The position numbers and the translations under genes were made by a program. Shown piece after piece: positions 54,905 through 64,000 of a stretch of 64,000 nucleotides of DNA. The stretch covers positions 38,459,403 through 38,523,402 of the forward strand of contig JAOWCC010001634.1 of NCBI GenBank assembly GCA_030867875.1, in the 5' to 3' direction. The DNA comes from Actinernus sp. WN-2022. Taxonomy: Eukaryota > Cnidaria > Anthozoa > Actiniaria > Actinernidae. The notes beneath the pieces are model-generated. The model had not been told where the DNA came from. It made no database searches and was given only the letters and a program-made list of their open reading frames with translations. The first letter of the stretch is position 1. Each line of letters starts with the position of its first letter.

Positions 54905-56176
54905 TACAGCCTGTTCACAGGCTCTAGATACTGGGGAAAATGATGAAAATAAAACGTGGCGAAAACAAAAAAGAGGGGGACTGGGCAGAGGGGGAGGGAA
55001 AGAGAGCCTGTGGACATTCTATTCCGAAACCTCTTCCGCCCACTTGTCAAGCAGTCACTGAATTACGGTTTCAAGCTGTTTATCAAATTCCAGTTTAAAG
55101 CGCAGGATGGGATGTAAACATACCGCGGCATGTCAAAGCGGACTTATAGCTATATAATTTGCCTGTTCATAGGCTCTTTACACTGGGAAAAAAGACGCAC
55201 AGTTTATGCATAGCTAAAGAAAGCTAGAGCTATAAACGTTAATTTTCAAAAGAAATAAAATCAAGTTTACTGTGAATTCCGTTCCAGGTAGAGTAGATCG
55301 AAATAATTTTTCGATACGAGTTCGGTTGAAATTTCACACATTTGCCATTTGGGCGTGAAGTCAGTTTCGCCAGTAAATAAAAGCTTTATACATGATTTTA
55401 AAAATGGACTGTAACTGAGTGGACTTCATCAATCGCTATTGCAACAGTTTGCTGCCTTACCTTCTCCTCTTTCAGCTCTGTTTTCCATCTTTTTGACGAT
55501 CCCACTATTGCGGCGGCTGATATCCCAATTGCCTTGAGATCCTTGACCTGGTCATTCATAATGGCAACCAACGGAGAAACTACAACAATTGTAGCTGTAT
55601 CCTTTCATCAAGCGAGGGAATAACTGAAAAATTAAGCTCTTCCGCCCGAAGCCAGTAGGTAACGTTGCAAATGTTACTCCCAAAATCCAACTGACTAAAA
55701 ATACAACAAACTACGATCACGAAATTAATACGACAGACAGCTCGTGCAGCCGCTCGTGCAGCAACAGTTCAAAATATCTAACAGTTCTTTTCGTATTCTT
55801 TTTGTCTCTATTACACAAACACATCTTTGCCACTCGCCAGGTTTTCAAGACACTCTTCCTGCTCCCGTCGAAGTGATTTCACGTTTGGGAAATCCCTCAA
55901 CAAATTCTGAAGTATACTACAAATAGCCAAGTGAACCTAAGAAGGCTGGGCTCATCTGATTTTAGACATGACAGGTGTTCACGCGAACTGTCAAAATTGA
56001 CCAATCAGAGGTATACCAGCAGCTGGTATACCGGAACAAGGTTCTGAATAGAATGTCCACAGGCCCTCTTTCCCTTTCCCCTTTCTCTCCCCATTCCCCC
56101 CTCCCTTCACGTTGTCTACCCCAGTTCTCTTCTTCTCTTTAGTTTTTTTTAGTATCCAGGGTCTGTGAACAGGCTA
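54905..56176. mobile_element. DNA element (1.27 kb) with about 140-bp inverted repeats, carrying a RecQ helicase fragment
   Basis: AGCCTGTTCACAGGCTCTAG at 54908 is matched by the end CTGTGAACAGGCT at 56175; inside, AGCCTGTGGACATTCTATTC (54,998) matches GAATAGAATGTCCACAGGC (56,045). Flanks TGTCACAAG and TGTCACCAA are similar, hinting at a degenerate 9-bp duplication. The ends resemble the TAGCCTG family. Confidence 0.75.
55432..55690 (-). pseudogene. RecQ-like helicase fragment (motifs I and Ia)
   Basis: The minus strand reads ATLPTGFGRKSLIFQL, a Walker A box with one extra Arg codon. After a frameshift it reads VVVSPLVAIMNDQVKDLK, motif Ia of RecQ-type DEAD/H helicases, and then an AAAIVGSS stretch. 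Later motifs are absent. The fragment is inside a terminal-inverted-repeat element, so it was probably captured or belongs to a helicase-bearing transposon. Confidence 0.65.
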
Positions 56177-57060
56177 TGTCACCAACACGTTATCTCCCTT
56201 AGATTGACTATTATCATCAATTGTCAAAATGGCTAGAATTGATTATAATCCTCAATTTAACCTCGAGATTAAAACCAGTCAAGGATAAAGATAAACAATT
56301 GTCAAATTCCGAACGGCGGTAGACGCGCTTAGTGTAGTGGCCATGACGTCTGTACTACCAAGCACTACACGCAAACGGTTACGAGTTCTGAAAAGACCAC
56401 TTGGTTCATTGTGGCACACTTCTTTCAATTAGACTACGAGCTCGTTTCCATCGGCTGATCGTTGACGAGTTGACAACTATCAATCATAGCTAGCCGAAAC
56501 TAAGAATGAGTAGTCTAATTGTTTTACTGAGAAACATACTAGTATTCTATTTTCACATAATAATAACTTTTCTCCTTTAAAGAGGTCCAAACAATTTTTT
56601 TTTTTATGTTTCAGATCAAGATGGTCTCCTGTTCAGATACATATTTTTATCTTTTTCCTCAGTAAAACTTTCAGTAAAACTTTCAGAAACGTACCACTGG
56701 AATGCTGTCGCTGAATATATTTGCAAAATTTACATTGTAATATATTCAAAACGACTAAAGGCTTTGGATTACTGTTATAAAATGCATTTAAATTTGCTCT
56801 GGAAAAGGTTGGTTTCGAATAATTCAAGGATTCACGTACACACAAAGAAGCAGTAAGAGAGTTAGTTTTGGGTAAAGACATTGTCAATTGGGAAACCGTC
56901 ACTTTTACCGGCAAGCTCAAAGATGTACGACTTTTATTTATATATCATAATTCGCAAAGGTATACAATCAACTGCGAATATATAAAATACCAAAAAAGAA
57001 TTAGATTAAACTAAATAATTCACTAATTACATAAAAATGAAAATAAATAATAAATTGAGG
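56177..57060. other. No gene seen
   Basis: AT-rich intron DNA. A minus-strand 95-codon frame at 56,633-56,920 resembles nothing I know. Confidence 0.4.
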
Positions 57061-57313
57061 AGCCCATTACCAGGAGCATCCATCTTCCCCATTGGTTCTG
57101 TTCCTAGCACAGGAGTAGATGTGGCTATATTTAGAATTGCATTTCGCGCGAAATAAACAAAGGCCATGTTGTCTTAGCCAATCAGATAGCTTATTATTAT
57201 TCATTATCATTCTTCTCACTTTCAACGCGGGAATTCGAATTCTAAATATAGTCACATCTACTCCTGTGCTGGGGGCCCAGCCCATGACATTGGAACGCTC
57301 CTGGTAATGGGCT
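57061..57313. repeat. Hairpin element at the 3' end of the minus-strand LINE
   Basis: AGCCCATTACCAGGAGC at 57061 and GCTCCTGGTAATGGGCT at 57297-57313 are exact complements; ACAGGAGTAGATGTG and its complement continue inside. It replaces the expected end of the LINE ORF. Confidence 0.82.
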
Positions 57314-59220
57314 ACTGGCAGCCATTGGTCATGGCTGAAATGTTGAACAAGTGCGGACTTGAATTCATTAACTGTGGGCTTTTCTATAAGATAATTAGGC
57401 AACATGTTCCACTCCTTAACAGTTCTTGTAAAGAAACTAAATTTATAAGTATTACTCGAACTACCTAGGTTTAAAAAGCGTTGTGGGTGAGAGGATCGAG
57501 TAGCACGACTAGGCTTCTGGATATATGAAGGAGTTGCAATAGCTATCTTGCCATCCATGACTTTGTGAAAAGTAACCAATCTAGTAATCTTGCGGCGTTC
57601 TTCCAAGGATTACCAGCCGAGTTCCCTTGGCGGGTTGGTGACCGTTCCTGTATCATATCGTATCTATAGCAACATTTTACAAATCGCGCGGACGCCCTCC
57701 ATATCTTGCCGATGTTTCTGAAGATGGGGGTCCCAGACGGTACTGGCGTATTCCATGCGCGGTCTGACGAGCGTGGCATAGGCCTGGTTTTTGATACTTT
57801 CCTGGCAGCTGTCGAGGTTTCTTCTCACAAAGCTAAGACAACGATTAGTTTTTGACAATAATATTAGTAATATGTTGTTCCCAGTGAAGGTTTGATGTCA
57901 ACTCGATACCAAGATATGGATGGTTGGACACCGACATCTTATACTGGAACAGACACGGTGTCTTCAAACTGCACTTATCTGGGTTGAAGAACACTCTGCC
58001 TTGCCTCACACCAGTCAAACAACTTGTCCAGATCACTTTGCAGAGTTGACTAAGGCTTATGCGATGGTAATTTATCATCAAATTAAGAGTCGTATCTGGG
58101 AATCATTACCATCACTAATGCATTAATATACAGCAGAGACATCAAGGGTCCCAGCACAGTTCCTGGGGTACCTCTGATTTGACTTGGACAGGCTGGGACT
58201 CACATTCCACAACAACTGTTTGATTTCTATCAGTCAACCAAGACGTTGCATGTCCATGCCCAGATCTCCCCCCGTAGACCATAGTAGTCCAGCTTTGCGG
58301 ATAGGAGGCGTTGGTGCGCTACGGTGTCAAATGCCTTTGAGAAACCCAGTAGCATAACATCAGTCTGACAGCCTTGATCAAGTTGCCTTGTAAATTCCTC
58401 TATGTACGTTAGTTTCAGTTGTGTCTCACAGGAATGGCTCTTTCTAAATCCATGCTGGAAAGCTGAGAGATTTTGTTCTGGTCATTAAGATGAAGCATTA
58501 TATGATGAAATAATATATGTTTCATTATCTTTCAGGTAACTGAAGTGAGAGAGATAGACCCGTAGTTGAAGGCAACTGATTTGTCACCTTTCTTGAAGAT
58601 TGCATGTATGTTTGCATTCTTCCAATCCTGAGGGATAGTTCCGGTCTTAAGTGATACAGTGAAAAGTCTCTATAGCTGCTTTTTCAGAATCCAGCATGAC
58701 ATTTTGTCTGGTCCACTAGCTTTGTGCACATTTATGTTTTTCAGAAGCTTGATGATGCCATTTACATCAAATTCTAAAGCAGAAATACCGAGAAAGGGTG
58801 ATGGCGACAGGGGGATAGTTTATTAGGTCTTCAACAGTAAAAACAGATTCAAACTGATTACTTAGAAGTTCTTATTTCCTCTTGCTATCCGTGAGGATCT
58901 CTCATTCTGGAGTTACACGTGCAATCCCAACATTGTCTGAGATGTATGAATGGTATGAATCAGAAAGATCTCTCTTTACGGCCGCCCGCAATCTCCTGAA
59001 ATTATCCCAGTCCGTTTGGTTTTGCGCCGATTTCTTGGCCTTGTTCTAGATTCGTTGTTTTTCCTGGTGGCCTTTCTAAGAGAAGATGTCAGCCAAGGCA
59101 TGTTCCAGCGACCAAATATCTTTTTGTGGGGGATATATTTGTCCATTACATCGGAAATCTAAATTCCACTACATCGGAAATCGCGAAGTCAGTAATATTC
59201 GTTATTTCTCCTTTAACTTT
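57067..59220 (-). mobile_element. 5'-truncated degenerate LINE, reverse transcriptase and C-terminus
   Basis: Read on the minus strand: linker KIFGRWNMPWLTSSLRKATR (about 59,120), SNQFESVFTVEDL (58,850), KASGPDKMSC (58,720), IFKKGDKSVAFNYGSISLTS (58,590), GFSKAFDTVAHQRLL (about 58,350), GTVLGPLMSLLYINAL (58,150), PYLGIELTSNLHW (57,880), LSFVRRNLDSCQE (57,830), SFFTRTVKEWNMLP (57,430). All RT motifs are in order but in several frames. The endonuclease is missing. Confidence 0.8.
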
Positions 59221-59710
59221 ACCTAGTATGTAAGACCAGGTGGCCATTTGGAGCAACTATAGAATTAATGCTGCCTCCTTCGGAGAAGAAAAGACGGACG
59301 ACTCCATATTAAAAGAGTTAGAAGAGAGGAAATCACGTCTGACGCACGCCACGCCTACGCGTTTAACTTTGCAATCACAATTCACTTGAAAATCACTCCT
59401 TCAAACGAGTTTTACAATTATTCAAGACTTATGTGAGTTTGTAAAATCTTTTAATGTCTCCTAGACATACTCTACACGCGTACTGAGCGGGAATTCAGAA
59501 TAGTTCCTAGACAGATCTGGGCTTTATCTCCGTAAATTTCGTGTTCTAATTTCTGTCTTGATCGGTACTAATATTAAAGAGTAACAAATAAAGCACTTCC
59601 TGTAAAAACTAGTGTTGGTCTGCGTCGGCGGGGAAGATAAACACTGGTATATAATCAACTAAAGTCGATTGAGGTATGCTAACGTTAACCGCTGTGGAAA
59701 GCGAGTAGCA

Positions 59711-59744
59711 GCTGACGTTTCAGGCGCTAGCCTTTCGTCAGAGC
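59711..59744 (-). ncRNA. Minimal hammerhead ribozyme motif, second Penelope fragment
   Basis: On the minus strand: GCU, CUGACGA, a small stem AGGC-UAGC-GCCU with one extra A, GAAAC, GUC, AGC. The GCU/AGC pair forms stem I and the AC/GU pair stem III with no loop, as in the minimal Penelope ribozymes that act as dimers. It lies 211 nt after the ORF stop. Confidence 0.65.
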
Positions 59745-59954
59745 AAAGGAGGGAATTGTGTGTGGGGAAACGGTTTATATAGTGTTGAGTGTATGATTAC
59801 CGCTGAGGAAACACGTGCTCGGATCAATTGGGATCAAAGAAAATTGCGCCATGATAGAAATGCTAATAGTTGTAACAGGAAGTATAGATGAGTAAACTAA
59901 GGAAACATGCTGATCTAAAAAATGTAAGTATGAGTGAATACGTGAATTCTGAAA

Positions 59955-60170
59955 TTAAATGAACGAAAAGCGTTCATTATTACCGTCAGATGCCAAAGTG
60001 CCTAATTTGAAAATAAATTTCTGTTCTTTGCGTTTACGAGTGTTGGTAGTACCTTGATGCATAGAAATGCCGCATACAGTGATGTGATTAATATGAATAA
60101 AATGACAAGGAAGGTTAAAGTGACGAGCTACAGGTTTAACAAGCCTAGTTTCTCAATGATTTTATATGGC
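59955..60170 (-). pseudogene. C-terminal tail of a second Penelope-like ORF
   Basis: The minus strand reads VARHFNLPCHFIHINHITVC, then KRKEQKFIFKLGTL and a stop at 59955. This is the tail of a GIY-YIG-type retroelement ORF (EQKFIF.LGTL...NERFSF pattern). The upstream part is missing. Confidence 0.6.
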
Positions 60171-60537
60171 GTTTGTTCTTGAGAGTTCATTTCACTCCTG
60201 GAGTTTTAGTTTAAATAATTCCAATGTGTTTTAATTTGAAAGTTTACGCGGAATTGAACCTGCGCTACACGTGAAAGGGTAAATAGCCAATTATGCTTTT
60301 TTTGAAAGCTTGGACCTTAAAAGGTAGGGGAAAAGTTACGAAATGTTTAAATAAAAATGTTTTCATTCTTTTTTTAGCGACTAGTACTAAACTTCCAAAT
60401 GTAGAATAATTTCTGCGCACGTTCGGCTGATGAGTGACTCGTGCCCTATCGTATAGTGTATTTTACTTCCCGACCGTTCGCGTCCTCGATTACTTGCGCC
60501 AGCGGTGCCACAGTAATTATAAATTTAGCCTCTTGTA

Positions 60538-60816
60538 GGGGACTGGACATTATTTAGCGGTAGGGGGGGGGGGGGGGGGGGCAGGAGGGAGGAGGGGCTA
60601 CTAGACTTGTAGGGGGTGTCACGATTTTATATGCTCTTCTTTTATAGGGGGGGCATATTTTTTTAATTAAGCACACTTACTACGGCTTATTTATAGGCTT
60701 ATCCAAGGGGAGGGTCATTATTTTGTGAGACCAGAGAACTGTAGGGTCACAATTTTTTGGGCAAGCCACAATGCAGATCTAGTAGTACCCCCTACCGCTA
60801 AATAATGTCCGGCCCC
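60538..60816. mobile_element. MITE with possible TA target duplication, containing a G19 run
   Basis: GGGGACTGGACATTATTTAG pairs with CTAAATAATGTCCGGCCCC, with TA on each side (60536 and 60817). The G-run at 60563-60581 lies in the left arm and matches a shorter CCCCC in the right arm. Confidence 0.8.
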
Positions 60817-60849
60817 TAGGTAAGTTAAAATTTCAGACATGTTTTTGAG

Positions 60850-60916
60850 TAGCCTGCGTCGCATCCGAACTGAACCCCGGTTAAGTCCGGGCTCAGTTCG
60901 GATGCGACGCAGGCTA
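60850..60916. mobile_element. 67-bp TAGCCTG-type palindrome with exact 9-bp target duplication
   Basis: TAGCCTGCGTCGCATCCGAA at the left matches the complementary right end to CAGGCTA; the centre is an ACCCCGGTTAAGTCCGGGC stem. GTTTTTGAG occurs at 60841-60849 and 60917-60925. Confidence 0.95.
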
Positions 60917-60986
60917 GTTTTTGAGTTCAAGAAGCTATTTAATGAATATTCAGAGGATCAGGGTTTCTATTGATAATATAAGTGCA

Positions 60987-61129
60987 TAAAATGTTAAAAA
61001 CTTTAAAAATGGAAAAAATTAAAAAACTTATGTTACTCGAGTTTCACGCTCGAAGCGATCATCAGAGCGTGAAACTCGAGTAACATAATTCTTTTAATTT
61101 TTTCCATTTTTAAAGTTTTTAACATTTTA
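60987..61129. repeat. 143-bp palindrome
   Basis: TAAAATGTTAAAAACTTTAA to its complement ending at 61129, with ATGTTACTCGAGTTTCACGC arms around GAAGCGATCATCA. Minor mismatches near 61,025 and 61,090. Confidence 0.9.
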
Positions 61130-61219
61130 TTACCGCTCTGCATCCGCATTGAGCACTTTTATGACTGTGGCTACACATTAGCCTTCAACAATTTAATATA
61201 AGTGCATATATACGTACTC

Positions 61220-61655
61220 CTCTTGCATATTATCAGTGCTTTAACACATATTTCCCTTGCATAGTATCAATTGCTTTAGCACATATTCCCCTTACATAGT
61301 ATCAATTGCGTTAACACATATCCCCTTGCATAGTATCAATTGCTTTAACACATTCCCTTGCATAGTATCAATTTCTCTAACACATATTCCCCTTGCATAG
61401 TATCAATTTCTCTAACACATATTCCCCTTGCATAGTATCAATTGCGTTAACACATATCCCCTTGCATAGTATCAATTGCTTTAACACATTCCCTTGCATA
61501 GTATCAATTTCTCTAACACATATTCCCCTTGCATAGTTGCATAAAATTACTGTTCACAAGGTTTCGTATTGTTGTTTTTTTGTCACATTTCTTTCAACCA
61601 GTGCATAGTATCAATGCTTTAACACATATTCTCTTGCATATTGCATATTATAAAT
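61220..61655. repeat. Minisatellite, unit about 33-37 bp
   Basis: Repeats of CTTTAACACATATTCCCCTT followed by GCATAGTATCAATTG, roughly ten copies with small length changes. A few more follow at 62,515-62,600, beyond the inserted repeat. Confidence 0.85.
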
Positions 61656-61657
61656 GC

Positions 61658-62510
61658 TTTTTCAAAAACTCATGAATAATTAATGAGCATTTTGTCCAAT
61701 CAGATGAAGCAAATCAGTCACGTGCATGCTCCTTTATACCTGATAAAATCTCATCATTCTAAAAAGCCCGGGGAGGGCAAAGATATTACAAAAGAATGCA
61801 AATTAGGATGAAGACTTAATATCAAGAATACCAATGAACATGAAATTTTATATAAAGTTTCATCCTAATTAAGAATTCACTGATAAAGACCCAAAGATAG
61901 CAAAAAGTGCACAGAACATAAGGTACCTAGATAATAAATTTTGCACTAAATTTACTAATATCAGCAGACTACCGAGATACACAGATAATATTTTTAAAAT
62001 GAAGTTATCCAACTACCATTACTTGTTTACCGAGCCACTGTTTAGTTTAATTATTAAAACCAAACTCAAAGCCGTAAAATAATAAAAACATGCATTAAAC
62101 TTACATATTTTGTGCCGGAGCCAAAAATTTAGAGTCTGCCGTCATGTCAGTCACATCGCTTTCCAAGTCTTGAACTTTATCGAGGTGCAGGTTATTCTTA
62201 CATTGCGAAACGCCGCTTCAAACAACATAGCGGTATGGTAATTTCTTCATGTCCTTCCCTTGAGATATTCGTAATTGCCGGCGGTGATTACTCGAATATT
62301 TTGCATGGCGTTGTGAATACAAAGGTTCAATGGTTCATTAAGTAACCATTCCCTTGAGATGTGCGTCTTTCTTTCATTGCATTCTTGAAGCGTTTTTGAA
62401 GCCGTTTAAAACACTCACAGCACGTGTTTTATCAAGTCTAAAAATTCTCGGCCTTCGCCCTCGAATTTTTAAACTTGATAAAACACTGCTGTTCGTGTTT
62501 TAAACAGTAC
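61658..62510. mobile_element. Dispersed repeat copy 2 (853 bp), uninterrupted, inserted in a minisatellite
   Basis: Same ends as the copy at 26344-28501. At about 61,970 (CAGCAGACTACCGAGATAC) it shows the site that in copy 1 is split by the TAGCCTG element. Confidence 0.88.
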
Positions 62511-62662
62511 TTAAAACACATATTCCCTTGCATATTGCATAGTATCAATGCTTTAACACATATTGCCTTGCATATTGCATATTAAAAATGTTTTAGAACT
62601 ACTGACTTACATTTTACCTACTGAGAAGTAACTTGAAAGAAAAAGATGGAAAAAATGGAATT

Positions 62663-62742
62663 TGTTACGACCCGGAATCGAACTCCAACCCTCAATCTCT
62701 TAGCTTCTAGTCCTTTGTCTTATCCACTACACTAGGCAAACA
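62663..62742 (-). repeat. tRNA-like/SINE head, minus strand
   Basis: Minus strand: TAGTGTAGTGGATAAGAC (A box) and GGAGTTCGATTCCGG (B box), the latter with a fair T-stem. The acceptor ends do not pair over seven bases and the variable region is too long for a standard tRNA. Confidence 0.55.
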
Positions 62743-63708
62743 ATGATCGTAATGATTTATGAAAAGAAATATTGTTACTGCGTAGCACGAGAAAACCTCG
62801 CCATTGTGAAAATAAGCATATTATATTGGCCTTCCGCTCGGGGGTATGAGATTTATTCACCTCGGGTTCCGCCCTCGTGATGCGCCCGCCCTCGTGCAGA
62901 ATCCTCGGTGAATGAATCCCATACCTACTCCGGCGCTCCAGGCATCATATCCCTTATGTAATTTCAACTTTAGGGTCAGTCACGTACGGCTCACTGCCAC
63001 AGTGCACGCTGGAACGGATCGGATTACTAAAGATTCAGCTTTCAAAACTGTGGTTTTGTCTGAATTTAGCGATCGATTTGAGGGAAATTTGAAACAGTTT
63101 CTGGTCAGGAGCATGAGCTACCACACAGATTAGTTATCTTTTGCTACCCTCGAGTCTGAGTTCCAACGCAAAGTAAAGATTTAGCAATATTTCGAAAAAC
63201 ATAAGACACTATCAGGCACTGGCGGCCGTTTTGGGTCAAATTTTGTTTCCCAATTTGTGTTGCCAGACCCCAGCAAAGATTTTCGTAAACGTTTGCTGGG
63301 TTTGAGTTTCTGAACATTTATACTAAAGCTTCTTCAGGTGATCACGTGATCAGTGACGTCATAGCTAAGAGAAACACATTATAAAGATGGGGTGGCGAGT
63401 TTTATACATCCGAGAAAATTGATCACGAAAACAAGATTGATTTAACAAGTCAAACAAAATCACGGGTAGAGATCTTGTTTTTATTGATTAGGGGATAAGA
63501 CTGATAAAGAGGGGAATGTGGTTATGTGGTGAATAATTATTCACCGAAATGGAGGTGAATAGTGGTGGATATTTACCGCGAAGCGGCTATATTAATATGG
63601 CGCCGCTGCTGAAGTTTATTTGGGTTTTGTAAATATAATACGTAGAACAATAAAGTAAAAAGTTGGAGTTAAGAATTACTACGTTTTACTTTTGCCGTTA
63701 CGTTTTAG
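62743..63708. other. End of intron 2: no gene seen
   Basis: Contains palindromic GGTGAATA/TATTCACC words at 63,530-63,590 related to those near 45,8xx and 46,94x, followed by the polypyrimidine tract and acceptor of the last discoidin exon. Confidence 0.4.
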
Positions 63709-63855
63709 GTTTTTCACGCAAACAGTGATGCAGCCTCAGTTGTGACCAACACATTACCTGGAAGGTTCCTTGCTCGATATGTCAGGATTGTAGCTCAGTC
63801 ATGGCATAACTTCATCGCGATGAGAGCTGAGCTGTACGGATGCCGTGTGCCATAA
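63709..63855 (+). CDS. PAN/discoidin secreted protein, last exon: end of discoidin domain and stop
   Basis: After the acceptor (GTTACGTTTTAG) the frame enters in phase 0 with VFHANSDAASVVTNTL and continues RYVRIVAQSWHNFIAMRAEL, then the terminal Cys motif YGC and a TAA at 63853-63855. This is the canonical C-terminal half of a discoidin domain and matches exon 2 in phase. It is 147 nt long. No canonical AATAAA is evident in the remaining 145 bases of the window. Confidence 0.85.
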   Translation, partial: VFHANSDAASVVTNTLPGRFLARYVRIVAQSWHNFIAMRAELYGCRVP

Positions 63856-64000
63856 AGTAGGACCTGGTAACTAGTACGAGTGTCACAGACATGCTTGTAC
63901 ATCGCGCCATAGCATAACACTTTACGATGCTTCTTTTTCTCTCATTTCATAAAAAATAGAAAAAAGAAAAACATGATCAATCGAAATTGCAGAGGTTAAT

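Noticed and set aside
56633..56920. 95-codon minus-strand frame
   Set aside because: No recognisable domain, AT-rich, no splice or start support.
62663..62742. Genuine tRNA gene on the minus strand
   Set aside because: A and B boxes are present but the acceptor stem fails and the variable region is too long.

Overview
The window looks like nuclear DNA of an animal, most likely an anthozoan cnidarian (coral or sea anemone). The evidence is a secreted PAN/apple plus discoidin-domain gene with GT-AG introns, AT-rich introns packed with transposons, Penelope-like elements carrying GIY-YIG endonuclease and hammerhead ribozymes, a DIRS/Ngaro-type retroelement, THAP-containing DNA transposon remnants, and a Polinton/Maverick-like endogenous virus of a kind I recall from coral gene models. 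The species call is inference.

Region 1 (1 to about 12,620) is a nearly complete Polinton/Maverick or adintovirus-like element whose left end lies outside the window. It holds a protein-primed family B DNA polymerase (in-frame stop between motifs B and C), a retroviral-type integrase (frameshifted), an uncharacterised 311-aa protein, four small membrane proteins, a 189-aa protein, an FtsK/A32-type packaging ATPase, a likely double-jelly-roll major capsid protein, and two larger uncharacterised proteins that are probably structural. At its right end lies an inverted fragment of the polymerase N-terminus. I read this as part of a long terminal inverted repeat. The morphogenesis genes are open while the replication and integration genes are broken. 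I saw no maturation protease.

Region 2 (12.77 to 16.4 kb) has palindromic repeats, a nine-unit 30-bp minisatellite and a decayed DIRS/Ngaro-like retrotransposon on the minus strand. It lacks the RT catalytic YxDD segment and the tyrosine recombinase.

Region 3 (20.4 to 63.9 kb) is one host gene in three exons whose phases agree: signal peptide plus PAN domain (20,399-20,786), then discoidin part 1 (50,681-51,003) and discoidin part 2 with stop (63,709-63,855). They would encode about 285 aa. Its two introns (29.9 and 12.7 kb) are a transposon graveyard. The most striking part is a nest at 30.5-45.6 kb: a Kolobok-like TTAA element holds a LINE, which holds a 6.35-kb terminal-inverted-repeat insertion, which holds a fold-back element, which holds a 96-bp MITE. 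Elsewhere are a tandem array built on three copies of a 174-bp MITE (47.1-50.5 kb), an element carrying a RecQ-like helicase fragment (54.9-56.2 kb), a second LINE (57.1-59.2 kb), two Penelope fragments with hammerhead motifs, SINEs, long hairpins, and a family of TAGCCTG-ended MITEs with exact 9-bp target duplications. One of these has its empty site preserved in a second repeat copy at 61.97 kb.

All homology statements come from motif reading and memory; no database search was possible.
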